A DNA stretch of 64,000 nucleotides, from NCBI RefSeq assembly GCF_014207745.1, contig NZ_JACHJB010000004.1, positions 806,001 through 870,000 of the forward strand. The letters are read 5' to 3'. Position numbers and translations under genes: made by a program. Shown here in pieces: positions 34,626 through 43,399 of the stretch. Every line of letters starts with the position of its first letter. Positions within the stretch are counted from its first letter, which is position 1. The notes below the pieces were generated by a model. It did not search any database. It saw only the letters and a program-made list of their open reading frames with translations, and was not told the DNA's origin. This DNA is from Nonomuraea muscovyensis. GTDB lineage: Bacteria; Actinomycetota; Actinomycetes; Streptosporangiales; Streptosporangiaceae.

Positions 34626-35966
34626 CTACTCCTGGCCGAGTCGCTCGATGAGGTCGGCCGCCCGGCGCAGGCCGTCGCGACCGCGGATCTCCTCGCCCGC
34701 CGCGGCCAGCCGGGCACGCAGCTCCTCGTCGCCCAGCAGGCGGTCGAGGGCTCCCGTCAGCTCCTCGTCGGTGAAGGCGTAGGTGGCCAGGCGGACGCCG
34801 TAGCCGAGCTCGTCGACGCGCTGGGCGTTGTCGTACTGGTCCCAGAAGAGCGGCAGCAGGATCATCGGCTTGCCGAAGTGCAGCGCCTCGGTGGTGGTGT
34901 TGTTGCCGCCGTGGGTGATCACCAGGTCGCAGAGCGGGATGATCTTGGTCTGCGGCAGGAACTCGGCGCCCCACATGTTCTCGGCCAGCTTGATCTCTTC
35001 GTGCAGCGGGCCCTTGGAGACGATGTACCGGTGCGGGGTTGTGGCCAGCACGTCGATCACCCGCTGCATCAGCTCCACGTCGGAGGAGCCGAGCGAGCCG
35101 AGGGAGAAGTAGACCAGCGCGCCGTCGCCCCGCTCGTGCTCATGGTCGCGCCCGCTTCGCTCCTCGTCGGCTCCCTCGTCGCCCTCCCGTCGCGAGCTCC
35201 CGCGCTCGAACGGCAGCTCGAACTCCTCGTCGGTCTCGCGCACGGACGAGTCGAGCCGGTGCCAGGTGGGCCCGAGCGGCCGCTCGGCGGTGTAGTCGAG
35301 GATCTCCGGGTAGACGTAGAGGTTGAGGTCGCCCTCGTGGATGAAGTCGAGGTCGGGCAGCGGCCGTGTTCCCTGCTCGACGCACCACTCGTTGAAGGCG
35401 GCCCAGACCTCGCGGTGGGTGCGGTCGTACTCGGCGCGGAAGGCGTCCCACTCCGACCGGTCGGCGGCGGGCAGCCCGGAGAAGACCGGCGGCACGTTCT
35501 CGCCGCGGACCTCCAGCGGGTTGCAGGAGACGATCCGGACGAACTTCTTGCCCGTCGTGAGCAGCGCCGGGAAGGTGATGACGTTGTCCTCGACGATGAC
35601 GTCCGGCCGGACCCGCTCGATGATCGCCTTGAGCTGGGGCTCGCAGTACTTCACGCCGTCGATCAGGGACTCCCAGATCGGCTTGGTGACCGTCTCGAGC
35701 TGCTCCAGCGTGCTCTTGCGGTACTCGGGCGCGGTCTCGCGGATGAAGTCCTTCCAGAACTGGCCCGCGTCCTGCTCCTCCTCCGCCGGGGGCGCCAGGT
35801 CGACGAGGTCCTCCTCGAAGCCCAGCGCCTCCAGCTTGCCCTTCCAGGAGGCCTCGGCGGCGAAGACCACCCGGTGGCCGCGACGGCGCAGGATGTCGCC
35901 GATGCCGATGCTGTTGTTGGTCGGGCCGTAGGCGCTCTCAGGCATGAACAGGATGGTGAGGGACAT
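34626..35966 (-). CDS. GT1-family (UGT/MGT-like) glycosyltransferase
   Basis: A 446-residue GT-B glycosyltransferase. The N-terminal acceptor domain starts MSLTILFMPESAYGPTNNSIGIGDILRRRGH; the C-terminal nucleotide-sugar domain has LVYFSLGS near 295 and the donor motif THGGNNTTTEALHFGKPMILLP followed by FWDQYDNAQRVDELGYGV. Such enzymes glycosylate small hydrophobic molecules, often macrolides or toxins. I chose the ATG at 35966, with GGAG 6 nt upstream. About 27 residues of highly charged sequence (SSRREGDEGADEERSGRDHE and more) interrupt the interdomain region just before LVYFSLGS, encoded around 35124-35207. The TetR gene is divergent and may control this gene and the dehydrogenase. Confidence 0.87.
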   Translation of the reverse strand: MSLTILFMPESAYGPTNNSIGIGDILRRRGHRVVFAAEASWKGKLEALGFEEDLVDLAPPAEEEQDAGQFWKDFIRETAPEYRKSTLEQLETVTKPIWESLIDGVKYCEPQLKAIIERVRPDVIVEDNVITFPALLTTGKKFVRIVSCNPLEVRGENVPPVFSGLPAADRSEWDAFRAEYDRTHREVWAAFNEWCVEQGTRPLPDLDFIHEGDLNLYVYPEILDYTAERPLGPTWHRLDSSVRETDEEFELPFERGSSRREGDEGADEERSGRDHEHERGDGALVYFSLGSLGSSDVELMQRVIDVLATTPHRYIVSKGPLHEEIKLAENMWGAEFLPQTKIIPLCDLVITHGGNNTTTEALHFGKPMILLPLFWDQYDNAQRVDELGYGVRLATYAFTDEELTGALDRLLGDEELRARLAAAGEEIRGRDGLRRAADLIERLGQE

Positions 35967-36020
35967 CACGCACTCCGGATGAGAGGGAAGGGTAGTTGAA
36001 GAGACATTCAAAAACTCATC

Positions 36021-36035
36021 TAGCGTAAAGCGCTA
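36021..36035. promoter_or_regulatory. Inverted repeat between the glycosyltransferase and TetR genes
   Basis: TAGCG and CGCTA arms with a 5-nt spacer lie in the 123-nt divergent intergenic region, close to AT-rich sequence (36000-36020). The place fits an operator for the adjacent TetR protein; the arms are short, so this is tentative. Confidence 0.4.
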
Positions 36036-36089
36036 CTTCGCGGCACTATGGTCACGGCCTTCTGAACGCAGCGGTAACAAAGGGGGAGA

Positions 36090-36695
36090 ATGGCCCAGCG
36101 TAAGAGCCGCACTGACCGCCGCATCGACCTGATCGAGGCGGCTCGCCGGGCCATCATCCGCCACGGCGTGGACGGCGTCCAACTGTCGCATGTGGCCGAG
36201 GAGGCGGGCCTCACGTCGGGGGCCGTGCTCTACCACTACCCCGACCTGAGCGAGCTGCTGGTCGAGGCGCAGCACGCCGGGATGGAGCGCTTCTACGAGC
36301 AGCGGCTGCGCCAGCTCTCCACCGTCACCGACCCGGTCGCCAAGCTCGTCATGACGATCAGGTCGGGGCTGCCGACCGGGCCGCTCGACCCCGACGTCCG
36401 GTTGCTCAACGAGCTGGGCGGGGCGGCGGGCCGCAACCGCGTGTACGGCGTCCTGCTCACCTCGCTGTACGACCGCCAGGTGGCGATGTACCAGTCGATC
36501 CTGGACACGGGCTCGGCCCTCGGGGTCTTCCGGCTGAGCGGCGACTCGCTGACGCTCGCGCGCAACCTGGTGGCCCTGGAGGACGCCTACGGCTACCGCA
36601 TCACGGCCAGGCACCCGCTGATCGGGCCGGCGGAGGCCGCCGAGCTGATCCTGTCGTACGCCCGCACGGCGACGGGCAACGACCTCGTCCACTGA
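36090..36695 (+). CDS. TetR/AcrR-family transcriptional regulator
   Basis: A 201-residue regulator. The N-terminal helix-turn-helix is in LIEAARRAIIRHGVDGVQLSHVAEEAGLTSGAVLYHYPDLSELL; the C-terminal part is a helical ligand-binding domain of BetI/KstR-like length. The ATG at 36090 has AAGGGGGAG upstream. It is divergent from the glycosyltransferase-dehydrogenase pair and ends 32 nt from the convergent potA gene, so it could respond to an aldehyde, polyamine or the glycosyltransferase substrate. Its ligand is unknown. Confidence 0.9.
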   Translation: MAQRKSRTDRRIDLIEAARRAIIRHGVDGVQLSHVAEEAGLTSGAVLYHYPDLSELLVEAQHAGMERFYEQRLRQLSTVTDPVAKLVMTIRSGLPTGPLDPDVRLLNELGGAAGRNRVYGVLLTSLYDRQVAMYQSILDTGSALGVFRLSGDSLTLARNLVALEDAYGYRITARHPLIGPAEAAELILSYARTATGNDLVH

Positions 36696-36727
36696 GCCCG
36701 GGAGGCTCCCGTCCACCGGCCGCTCGT

Positions 36728-37826
<1,099 letters not shown>

Positions 37827-37849
<23 letters not shown>

Positions 37850-38606
37850 CGATCCTGGTCATGCGCTGTCCGATGATCACCGCGGTGAAGCTCACCAGGA
37901 GCAGGAGTGTGCCCAGCGCGTTGATCTGGGGCTCCACCCCGAAGCGGATCATCGAGTAGATGACGATCGGCAGGGTCTGCTCCAGGTTGCCGATCGTGAA
38001 GAAGGCGATCACGAACTCGTCGAGGGAGAGCGTGAACGCCAGCAGCGCGCCCGCCACGATGCCGGGGGCGAGCTGCGGGAGCGTGACCCGCACGAACGTC
38101 GTCACCGGGCCCGCCCCGAGGTCGCGTGAGGCCTCCTCCAGCGACGGGTCGGCGCCGGTGAGCCGGGTGCGGACCACCGCCGCGACGAACGCCATCGAGA
38201 ACACCGCGTGCGAGAGGATCACCGAGGTGACGCCGAGCGTGAACTGGACCAGGCCGTAGAACATCAGCAGGCCGATGGCCAGCACCAGGTCGGGCAGCAC
38301 GGCCGGCATCAACGCCACCGCGTCGAGCGTCCTGGAGCGGGTGTGCCGGGCCAGGCCCACCGCCAGCAGCGTGCCCAGCACGGTGGCGAGCACGGTCGAG
38401 CCGGCGGCCACGATCAGCGTGTTGACCAGGCCGTCCAGGACGCGCTCGTTCCCGGCCAGCACGCCGTACCACTTGAGGCTGAACCCCTCGAAGGTGTAGG
38501 CCGACTCGCCCGAGTTGAACGACATCGCCACGAGCACGACGATCGGCGCGTACAGGAAGACGAGCGTCGCCCAGAACGGGATGTACAGCAGTCGCGGCCT
38601 ACGCAC
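37827..38606 (-). CDS. potC: Polyamine-type ABC transporter permease (PotC-like)
   Basis: A 259-residue permease with six membrane segments and the EAA loop LEEASRDLGAGPVTTFVRVTLPQLAPGIVAGALLAFTLSLDEFVIAFF, characteristic of PotC/YdcV proteins. The GTG at 38606 (VRRPRLLYIPFW) overlaps the potB end by 8 nt. The longer upstream frame is an Arg/Ser-rich antisense-type extension and was rejected. Confidence 0.92.
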
Positions 38607-39468
38607 GGCGGGCCGCCCACGCCTGCGCGAGGAGGAGCAGGAGGAGCACCGCGACGAGCGCCATCGCCAGCGTCGAGCCGAACGGCCAGTCACGGGCCTT
38701 GAGGAACTCGTTGCGGATCAGGTTGCCCACCATGAGGGTCTTGCCGCCGCCCAGCATCTCGGGGATCACGAAGTTGGCGAAGCTCGGCACGAACACGAAC
38801 ATCGACCCGGTCAGCACGCCCGGCAGGGTGAGCGGCAGCGTCACCCGGCGGAACGTGGTGAACCCGGAGGCTCCCAGGTTGGCTGACGCCTCGCGCAGCT
38901 GCGGGTCCAGCTTCTCGATCGCCGCGTACAGCGGCAGCACCATCAGCGGCAGGTAGGAGTAGAGCAGCCCGACGACGATGGCGCCCTGGTTGTAGAGCAG
39001 CTCGTACGGGCCGAGGCCGAACAACTCGAACCCGGAGTTCACCAGGCCCGGCCCGTTGAGCAGGATGATCCAGGCGTACATCCGGATGATGAAGTTCGTC
39101 CAGAACGGCAGCACGATCGCGATCAGCGCGGCCGTCTTCCACTTCCGGGGCAACTGCGCGATCAGGTAGGCCGTCGGGTAGCCGAGCACCAGGGCGATGA
39201 GCGTGGCCAGCGCCGCGATCTTCAGGGAGGTGCCGACGACCCCCAGGTAGAGGGGGTCGACCAGGCGGGCGAAGTTCTCGGTGGTGAATTCGTAGATCAC
39301 CCCGCCGAAGCGCCCGCGCTGGAAGAAGGTGAAGCTGAGCACCAGGGCCAGCGGCACCAGCACCAGCACGAGGAGGTACGTCAGGCCGGGTGCGAGGAAA
39401 ACGAACGCGCCCAGCCGGTGCCGTCCTCGCGAGGTGGACACCGGCCGGGCCGCGGGTTGTGCCTTCAC
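38599..39468 (-). CDS. potB: Polyamine-type ABC transporter permease (PotB-like)
   Basis: A 289-residue permease. The first membrane segment begins at FVFLAPGLTYLLVLVLVPLALVLSF; PotB features include LPFWTNFIIRMYAWIILL and the EAA loop LREASANLGASGFTTFRRVTLPLTLPGVLTGSMFVFVPSFANFVIPEMLGG. The start is a GTG at 39468, 24 nt after the potD stop. It should form the channel with PotC. Confidence 0.92.
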   Translation of the reverse strand: MKAQPAARPVSTSRGRHRLGAFVFLAPGLTYLLVLVLVPLALVLSFTFFQRGRFGGVIYEFTTENFARLVDPLYLGVVGTSLKIAALATLIALVLGYPTAYLIAQLPRKWKTAALIAIVLPFWTNFIIRMYAWIILLNGPGLVNSGFELFGLGPYELLYNQGAIVVGLLYSYLPLMVLPLYAAIEKLDPQLREASANLGASGFTTFRRVTLPLTLPGVLTGSMFVFVPSFANFVIPEMLGGGKTLMVGNLIRNEFLKARDWPFGSTLAMALVAVLLLLLLAQAWAARRA

Positions 39469-39492
39469 AGCTCTTACTGCGCCGTTCCTGTC

Positions 39493-40614
39493 CTACTGCG
39501 CCGTGATCTCCGAGGAGAGGCGCGTGTACTTGAGCGACCCCTGGCCGAGGTCGATGATCGACTCACCGTTGAGCAGCTCGGCCGGCTTGATGTCGAGCAG
39601 CGAGCCCTCGGGAGGCTGGACCTTGTCCATGGCGGCCTTGTTGGGCACCTTGTAGTTGATGTTCTCGGCGGCCCAGCTGTGGATCTCGGGGTCGAGGATG
39701 TAGTTGATGAAGGAGTGCGCGGCCTCCTTGTTCTTGGAGGACTTCATGATCACCATGGTGTCCACCCAGAGGTCGCTGCCCTCCTTCGGCACGACGAACG
39801 CGATGTTCTTCTTCTCGTCGGTGGTCGGGCACCAGCCGTCCCACGCCTCGACCATGACGGCCTCGCCGCTCTTGAGCTTGTCGCCGAACGTGGTGTCGTC
39901 GTACTGGAGCAGCTTCGGCTTCTGCTGGACCAGCAACTCCTTGACCTTGGCGATCTCCTCGTCCTTGTCGGTGTTGACCGAGAAGCCGAGGGCCTTGAGC
40001 GCGGGCAGGGCCAGCCAGCGCTCGGTGGTCATCATGGTGACCTTCTTCTCGGCCCAGGCCGGCGGCTTGAGGAGGTCGTTCCAGCTCGTCGGCTTGGCCT
40101 TGACCAGGTCGGTGCGGTAGCAGATGCCCGTCGTGCCCCAGGTGTAGGGAACGGAGTACTTGTTGCCCTTGTCGTAGGACAGCTGGGTCGCCTCGGGGTA
40201 GAGGTTGGCCAGGTTGGGGATCAGCTCGGCGTGGATGGGCTCCAGCAGGCCCTGCTCGTTGAGCGCCTGGGCGTACTGGCCGGACACGAACGCCACGTCG
40301 ATGCCGCTCTCGCCGCCGGCGGTGAGCTTGGTCATCGCCTCCTCGTTGGTGGCGTGCAGCGTCACGTTCATGTCGGAGACCTTGAGCTTCTCCTTGACCT
40401 TCTCGGGAAGCTCCTTCGGCGTGTAACCGTCCCACACCGTGATGCTGATCGACTGCTTCGTCAGGTCGGCTCGGGGGTCGAGCGGCTCGGCCGTTGCTCG
40501 CGGAGCCGTCTCCGCACTGTCTGTCGATCCACCACCGCACGCCGCGACGGCGAGTGCGAGGCCGGCCACCGCTGCGACGGCCGGAAGACGACGGGTGAAC
40601 CGGGAACGGAACAC
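39493..40614 (-). CDS. potD: Polyamine-type substrate-binding lipoprotein (PotD-like)
   Basis: A 373-residue lipoprotein with lipobox AVAAC (Cys26). The mature domain has ISITVWDGYTPKELPEKVKEKLKVSDMNVTL, GIDVAFVSGQYAQAL, YTWGTTGICYRTDLV, EAWDGWCPTTDEKKNIAFVVPKEGSDLWVDTMVI and AHSFINYILDPEI, matching the PotD/PotF group that binds spermidine or putrescine; ligand choice is not certain. I chose the GTG at 40614, with AAGGAG at 11 nt and a normal signal peptide; the frame is open about 100 codons upstream without conservation. It heads the operon and is divergent from the phosphotransferase. Confidence 0.9.
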   Translation of the reverse strand: MFRSRFTRRLPAVAAVAGLALAVAACGGGSTDSAETAPRATAEPLDPRADLTKQSISITVWDGYTPKELPEKVKEKLKVSDMNVTLHATNEEAMTKLTAGGESGIDVAFVSGQYAQALNEQGLLEPIHAELIPNLANLYPEATQLSYDKGNKYSVPYTWGTTGICYRTDLVKAKPTSWNDLLKPPAWAEKKVTMMTTERWLALPALKALGFSVNTDKDEEIAKVKELLVQQKPKLLQYDDTTFGDKLKSGEAVMVEAWDGWCPTTDEKKNIAFVVPKEGSDLWVDTMVIMKSSKNKEAAHSFINYILDPEIHSWAAENINYKVPNKAAMDKVQPPEGSLLDIKPAELLNGESIIDLGQGSLKYTRLSSEITAQ

Positions 40615-40750
40615 GGCCGCTACTCCTTCTTTGTTCCGAGGGACGAGAGGTCTCGCGACCAACCGGGCACTGCAGACCAAAGCAGGAGTGTTGCAGCAGA
40701 TATCAACATCGGCAAGACTTTTCCGGACATTGTCACCTGGAAGTATGGTC

Positions 40751-41893
40751 ATGTTGTTGAATCGAGATTCAATATGGGACCGGCTGGTGTCGCTGGGTGA
40801 GAACCCTCTTACCGAGCGGGATCGCGGCGCGTCCGCCTCACTTCTCGCCGCGCTCGGCGGTGAGGTGCCGCCGCCGTTCGCCGTCCGCCGGTTTCGTCCG
40901 CTGCCCACCTTCTCGCACGGCGGCACTGCTCGCCACCCCGGGGGGCCCGTGGAGCGGGATTTCGGTAAGCATGTCGACCAGACGAACTACTCCGTCGTGG
41001 TGGGCGATCAGGTCGTCGTCAAGTGGCTGACGCCGCCGGTGCCGATGCCCCACCCCACGCCGGAGGTGTTCGCGCACCTCGTCGAGGTGGGCTTCGAGCA
41101 GACGGCGCCGCCGTACGCGGCCCTGACGCGGGCCGACGCGTCGGGCGAGACGCTGCTGGCCCTGGTGACGGGCTACCTGCCGCAGGCCCGGGACGGCTGG
41201 GAGTGGTGCGTGGACGAGGCCGAGGCGGGCCGGACCGCCTTCGCCGCCGACCTCGGCCGCCTGGCCGCCGCTCTGCACCTGGCGCTGTCCACCTTCCCCG
41301 GCGGTGACGGCCCCGCCGAGGGCGGTTACGAGGCGGCGGGCCGGGCCGAGCTGGCGCTGCGCGAGGCACTCGACCTGACCGACGGCGCCGACGGCGCGTG
41401 GCTGGCCGGCATCGCCCCCGCGCTCAGACGGGAGCTGGAGCCGCTGGCCGCGCCCATCGCGAGCCCTGTCATCCGCATCCACGGCGACCTGCACGTGGGC
41501 CAGATCCTGCGCTGGCGCGACGGCTACGCCGTGATCGACTTCGACGGCAACCCGACCGTCACCGGCGCGGAGCCGTACCAGCCGGCCGCCCGCGACGTCG
41601 CCCAGCTCGCCACGAGCCTGGAGCACGTGGCGCAGGTGGCCGTCAGGCGGCGCGGCACCCCGCCCCGCGCCGCCGCGCACTGGGCGCGGCAGGCCCGCGA
41701 GGCGCTGCTGGCCGCCTACCGCGGCCGCCTCGCCGAGGGCGGCAGGCCCGACCTGCTCGACGAGTCGCTGCTCCGCCCGTTCGAGATCGAGCAGGAGTGC
41801 CGGGAGCTCATCTACGCCGCCCGCCACCTGCCCCGCTGGCGCTACGCCCCGATGGGCGTGCTGCACACCTGGTATCCCGAGGAGAACCCGTGA
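40751..41893 (+). CDS. Maltokinase/glucosamine-kinase-like phosphotransferase
   Basis: A 380-residue protein kinase-like-fold sugar kinase. The catalytic loop is IRIHGDLHVGQILRW, followed by VIDFDGNPT, which holds the metal-binding Asp; these match actinobacterial maltokinases and glucosamine kinases. N-terminal YSVVVGDQVVVKWL contains the nucleotide-binding Lys. The following gene, overlapping by GTGA, is a SIS-domain protein, and a kinase plus SIS pair fits amino-sugar use, favouring glucosamine kinase over maltokinase. I chose the ATG at 40751, 7 nt after GGAAG; an ATG at 40745 or a GTG twelve codons later are possible. A 16-bp palindrome covers the first codons. Confidence 0.75.
   Translation: MLLNRDSIWDRLVSLGENPLTERDRGASASLLAALGGEVPPPFAVRRFRPLPTFSHGGTARHPGGPVERDFGKHVDQTNYSVVVGDQVVVKWLTPPVPMPHPTPEVFAHLVEVGFEQTAPPYAALTRADASGETLLALVTGYLPQARDGWEWCVDEAEAGRTAFAADLGRLAAALHLALSTFPGGDGPAEGGYEAAGRAELALREALDLTDGADGAWLAGIAPALRRELEPLAAPIASPVIRIHGDLHVGQILRWRDGYAVIDFDGNPTVTGAEPYQPAARDVAQLATSLEHVAQVAVRRRGTPPRAAAHWARQAREALLAAYRGRLAEGGRPDLLDESLLRPFEIEQECRELIYAARHLPRWRYAPMGVLHTWYPEENP
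40757..40772. promoter_or_regulatory. Palindrome over the phosphotransferase start region
   Basis: TTGAATC and GATTCAA arms flank a 2-nt centre. The site lies within the first codons if translation starts at 40751, and 143 nt from the potD start on the other side. If the true start is downstream (GTG near 40787), the palindrome would be a promoter-proximal operator. Confidence 0.5.
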
Positions 41894-42855
41894 ACCCCGA
41901 GCTGTACCTGGCCGACCTGGAGGCCAAGCCCGCCGCCCTCGCCACCCTGGCCGCGACGCTGGAGGAGGCCGACCCGTTCGAGGGGCTCCCGCCGGGTGTC
42001 GAGCGGGTGCTGTTCCTCGGCATGGGCAGCTCCCGGTACGCCGCCGGGGTCGCTGCCCTGCGGCTGCGGGCCGCCGGGATCGACGCCTACGCCGACTACG
42101 CCTCGGCCGCCGCCACGTACCCGGCCACGCCCGGCACGCTGGTCGTGACGATCTCGGCGACGGGCGGCAGCCGCGAGACCCTCGACGCCGCCGCCCGCTA
42201 CGCCGGCTCCCCGGCGTTCACGGTCGCGGTCACGAACGTCCCCGGCTCCCCCGTCACCGAGGGCGCCCGCCTGGTCGTCCCGCTGCACGCCGGTGAGGAG
42301 CGCGGCGGGGTGTCCTGCCGGACGTTCCAGCACACGCTCGCGCTGCTGCTCGCCCTGGAGTCGCGGCTCACGGGGGCGCGCCGCGACGTGCCCGCCCTCG
42401 TCCGGCGCGCCGCCGAGGCCACCGCCGACCTGCTGGACCGCCGCGACGCCTGGCTGCCCGCGGCACTGGAGCTGCTGGACGGTCCGCACGGCGTCTACGC
42501 CGTTGCCCCCGCCGAGCGCCTGTCGTCGGCGGAGCAGTCGGCGCTCATGGTGCGCGAGGGGCCGCGCCGCCCGGCCGACGCGTGCGAGACGGGCGACTGG
42601 GCGCACGTGGACGTCTACCTCACCAAGACGCTCGACTACCGGGCGCTGCTCTTCCCCGGCTCCCGCTACGACGCGCAGGCCATGGAGTGGGTACGGCAGC
42701 GCGGCTCCACGGTGCTCGCCGTGGGCGGCGAGGTGGAGGGGGCCAGGGGGACGATCCGCTACCGGCACGACGACGACGCCGAGGCCGCCCTGCTGACCGA
42801 GACGCTGGTGGCAGAGCTGGTGGCCGCCCGGTGGTGGTCGGCCGTGGCGGGGTGA
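41890..42855 (+). CDS. SIS-domain sugar-phosphate isomerase/deaminase-like protein
   Basis: A 321-residue protein with two SIS-type halves, as in the isomerase part of GlmS. Features: ERVLFLGMGSSRYAAGVAALRLRAAGIDAYADYAS, VVTISATGGSRETLDAAARYA (the Ser/Thr-rich sugar-phosphate loop) and, in the second half, YAVAPAERLSSAEQSALMVREGPRRPADACETGDWAHVDVYL. Such proteins isomerise or deaminate amino-sugar phosphates, for example glucosamine-6-phosphate. The GTG at 41890 overlaps the kinase stop, so they are one transcript. It converges with conservon 4 across a block of tandem repeats. Confidence 0.82.
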   Translation: MNPELYLADLEAKPAALATLAATLEEADPFEGLPPGVERVLFLGMGSSRYAAGVAALRLRAAGIDAYADYASAAATYPATPGTLVVTISATGGSRETLDAAARYAGSPAFTVAVTNVPGSPVTEGARLVVPLHAGEERGGVSCRTFQHTLALLLALESRLTGARRDVPALVRRAAEATADLLDRRDAWLPAALELLDGPHGVYAVAPAERLSSAEQSALMVREGPRRPADACETGDWAHVDVYLTKTLDYRALLFPGSRYDAQAMEWVRQRGSTVLAVGGEVEGARGTIRYRHDDDAEAALLTETLVAELVAARWWSAVAG

Positions 42856-42858
42856 CCC

Positions 42859-43046
42859 CGCAGCCCGGTGGCGGGACGCGGGCCACAGGCGGCGCAGCCG
42901 GTGGCAGGACCTCGGTCAGACTCGACGCAGCCCGGCAGCGGGACCTCGGTCACAGGCGGCCGCAGGCCGGTGGCGGGACGTCGGTCAGAGACGGCGCAGG
43001 CCGGTGGCGGGACGTCGGTCAGAGACGGCGCAGGCCGGTGAGGACC
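42859..43046. repeat. Six tandem 33-35-bp repeats spanning the 3' end of cvnC4
   Basis: Units begin CGCAG at 42859, 42893, 42926, 42961, 42995 and 43029. The type unit reads CGCAGGCCGGTGGCGGGACG followed by TCGGTCAGAGACGG. The last unit is inside the cvnC4 coding region, and the stop codon (43019-43021) falls in unit five. The other units extend toward the convergent SIS gene. Units four and five are identical; the outer ones are diverged, as if the repeat grew from the gene end. Confidence 0.88.
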
Positions 43047-43387
43047 CGTTCGAGCAGGCGTGTGTCCGGCCGGCCGGCCTCGTGCTGCGGCTGGTAGACC
43101 CGGACGAGCCCCTCGGCCTCCATGTCCGCCACCAGCACCCTGGCCACGCCCAGCGGGATGGCCAGTAGCGCGGACACCTCCGCCACCGACCGCACCTGGC
43201 GGCACAACTCGCTGATCGCCCGGAACTCCCTGGGGTAGGCCAGGCCGAGCTGGGCCGACGTGGCCGACGAGACGAGCGCCTCCATGGCAAGCCCGCTGCG
43301 CGGCGCCGTGCGCCCCCCGGTGACGGCGTACATCCGGACCAGCGAGCTGCGCTCGGGCTCCGGCTCGCCGTCATGCCATGATGCCAA
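43019..43387 (-). CDS. cvnC: Conservon 4 CvnC: DUF742 protein
   Basis: A 122-residue DUF742 protein: LVRMYAVTGGRTAP, CRQVRSVAEVSALLAIPLGVARVLVADMEAEGLV, terminal LLERVLTGLRRL. The start is a TTG at 43387 with AGGAGGGG upstream, 12 nt after the cvnA4 stop; there is no room for a cvnB between them. The 3' end lacks the embedded ribosome site and GTG from which cvnD starts in the other four conservons, and no cvnD follows. The end of the gene is part of a tandem repeat block. So this locus is a two-gene conservon, ancestral or degenerate. Confidence 0.9.
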   Translation of the reverse strand: MASWHDGEPEPERSSLVRMYAVTGGRTAPRSGLAMEALVSSATSAQLGLAYPREFRAISELCRQVRSVAEVSALLAIPLGVARVLVADMEAEGLVRVYQPQHEAGRPDTRLLERVLTGLRRL

Positions 43388-43399
43388 CGTCCCCTCCTC

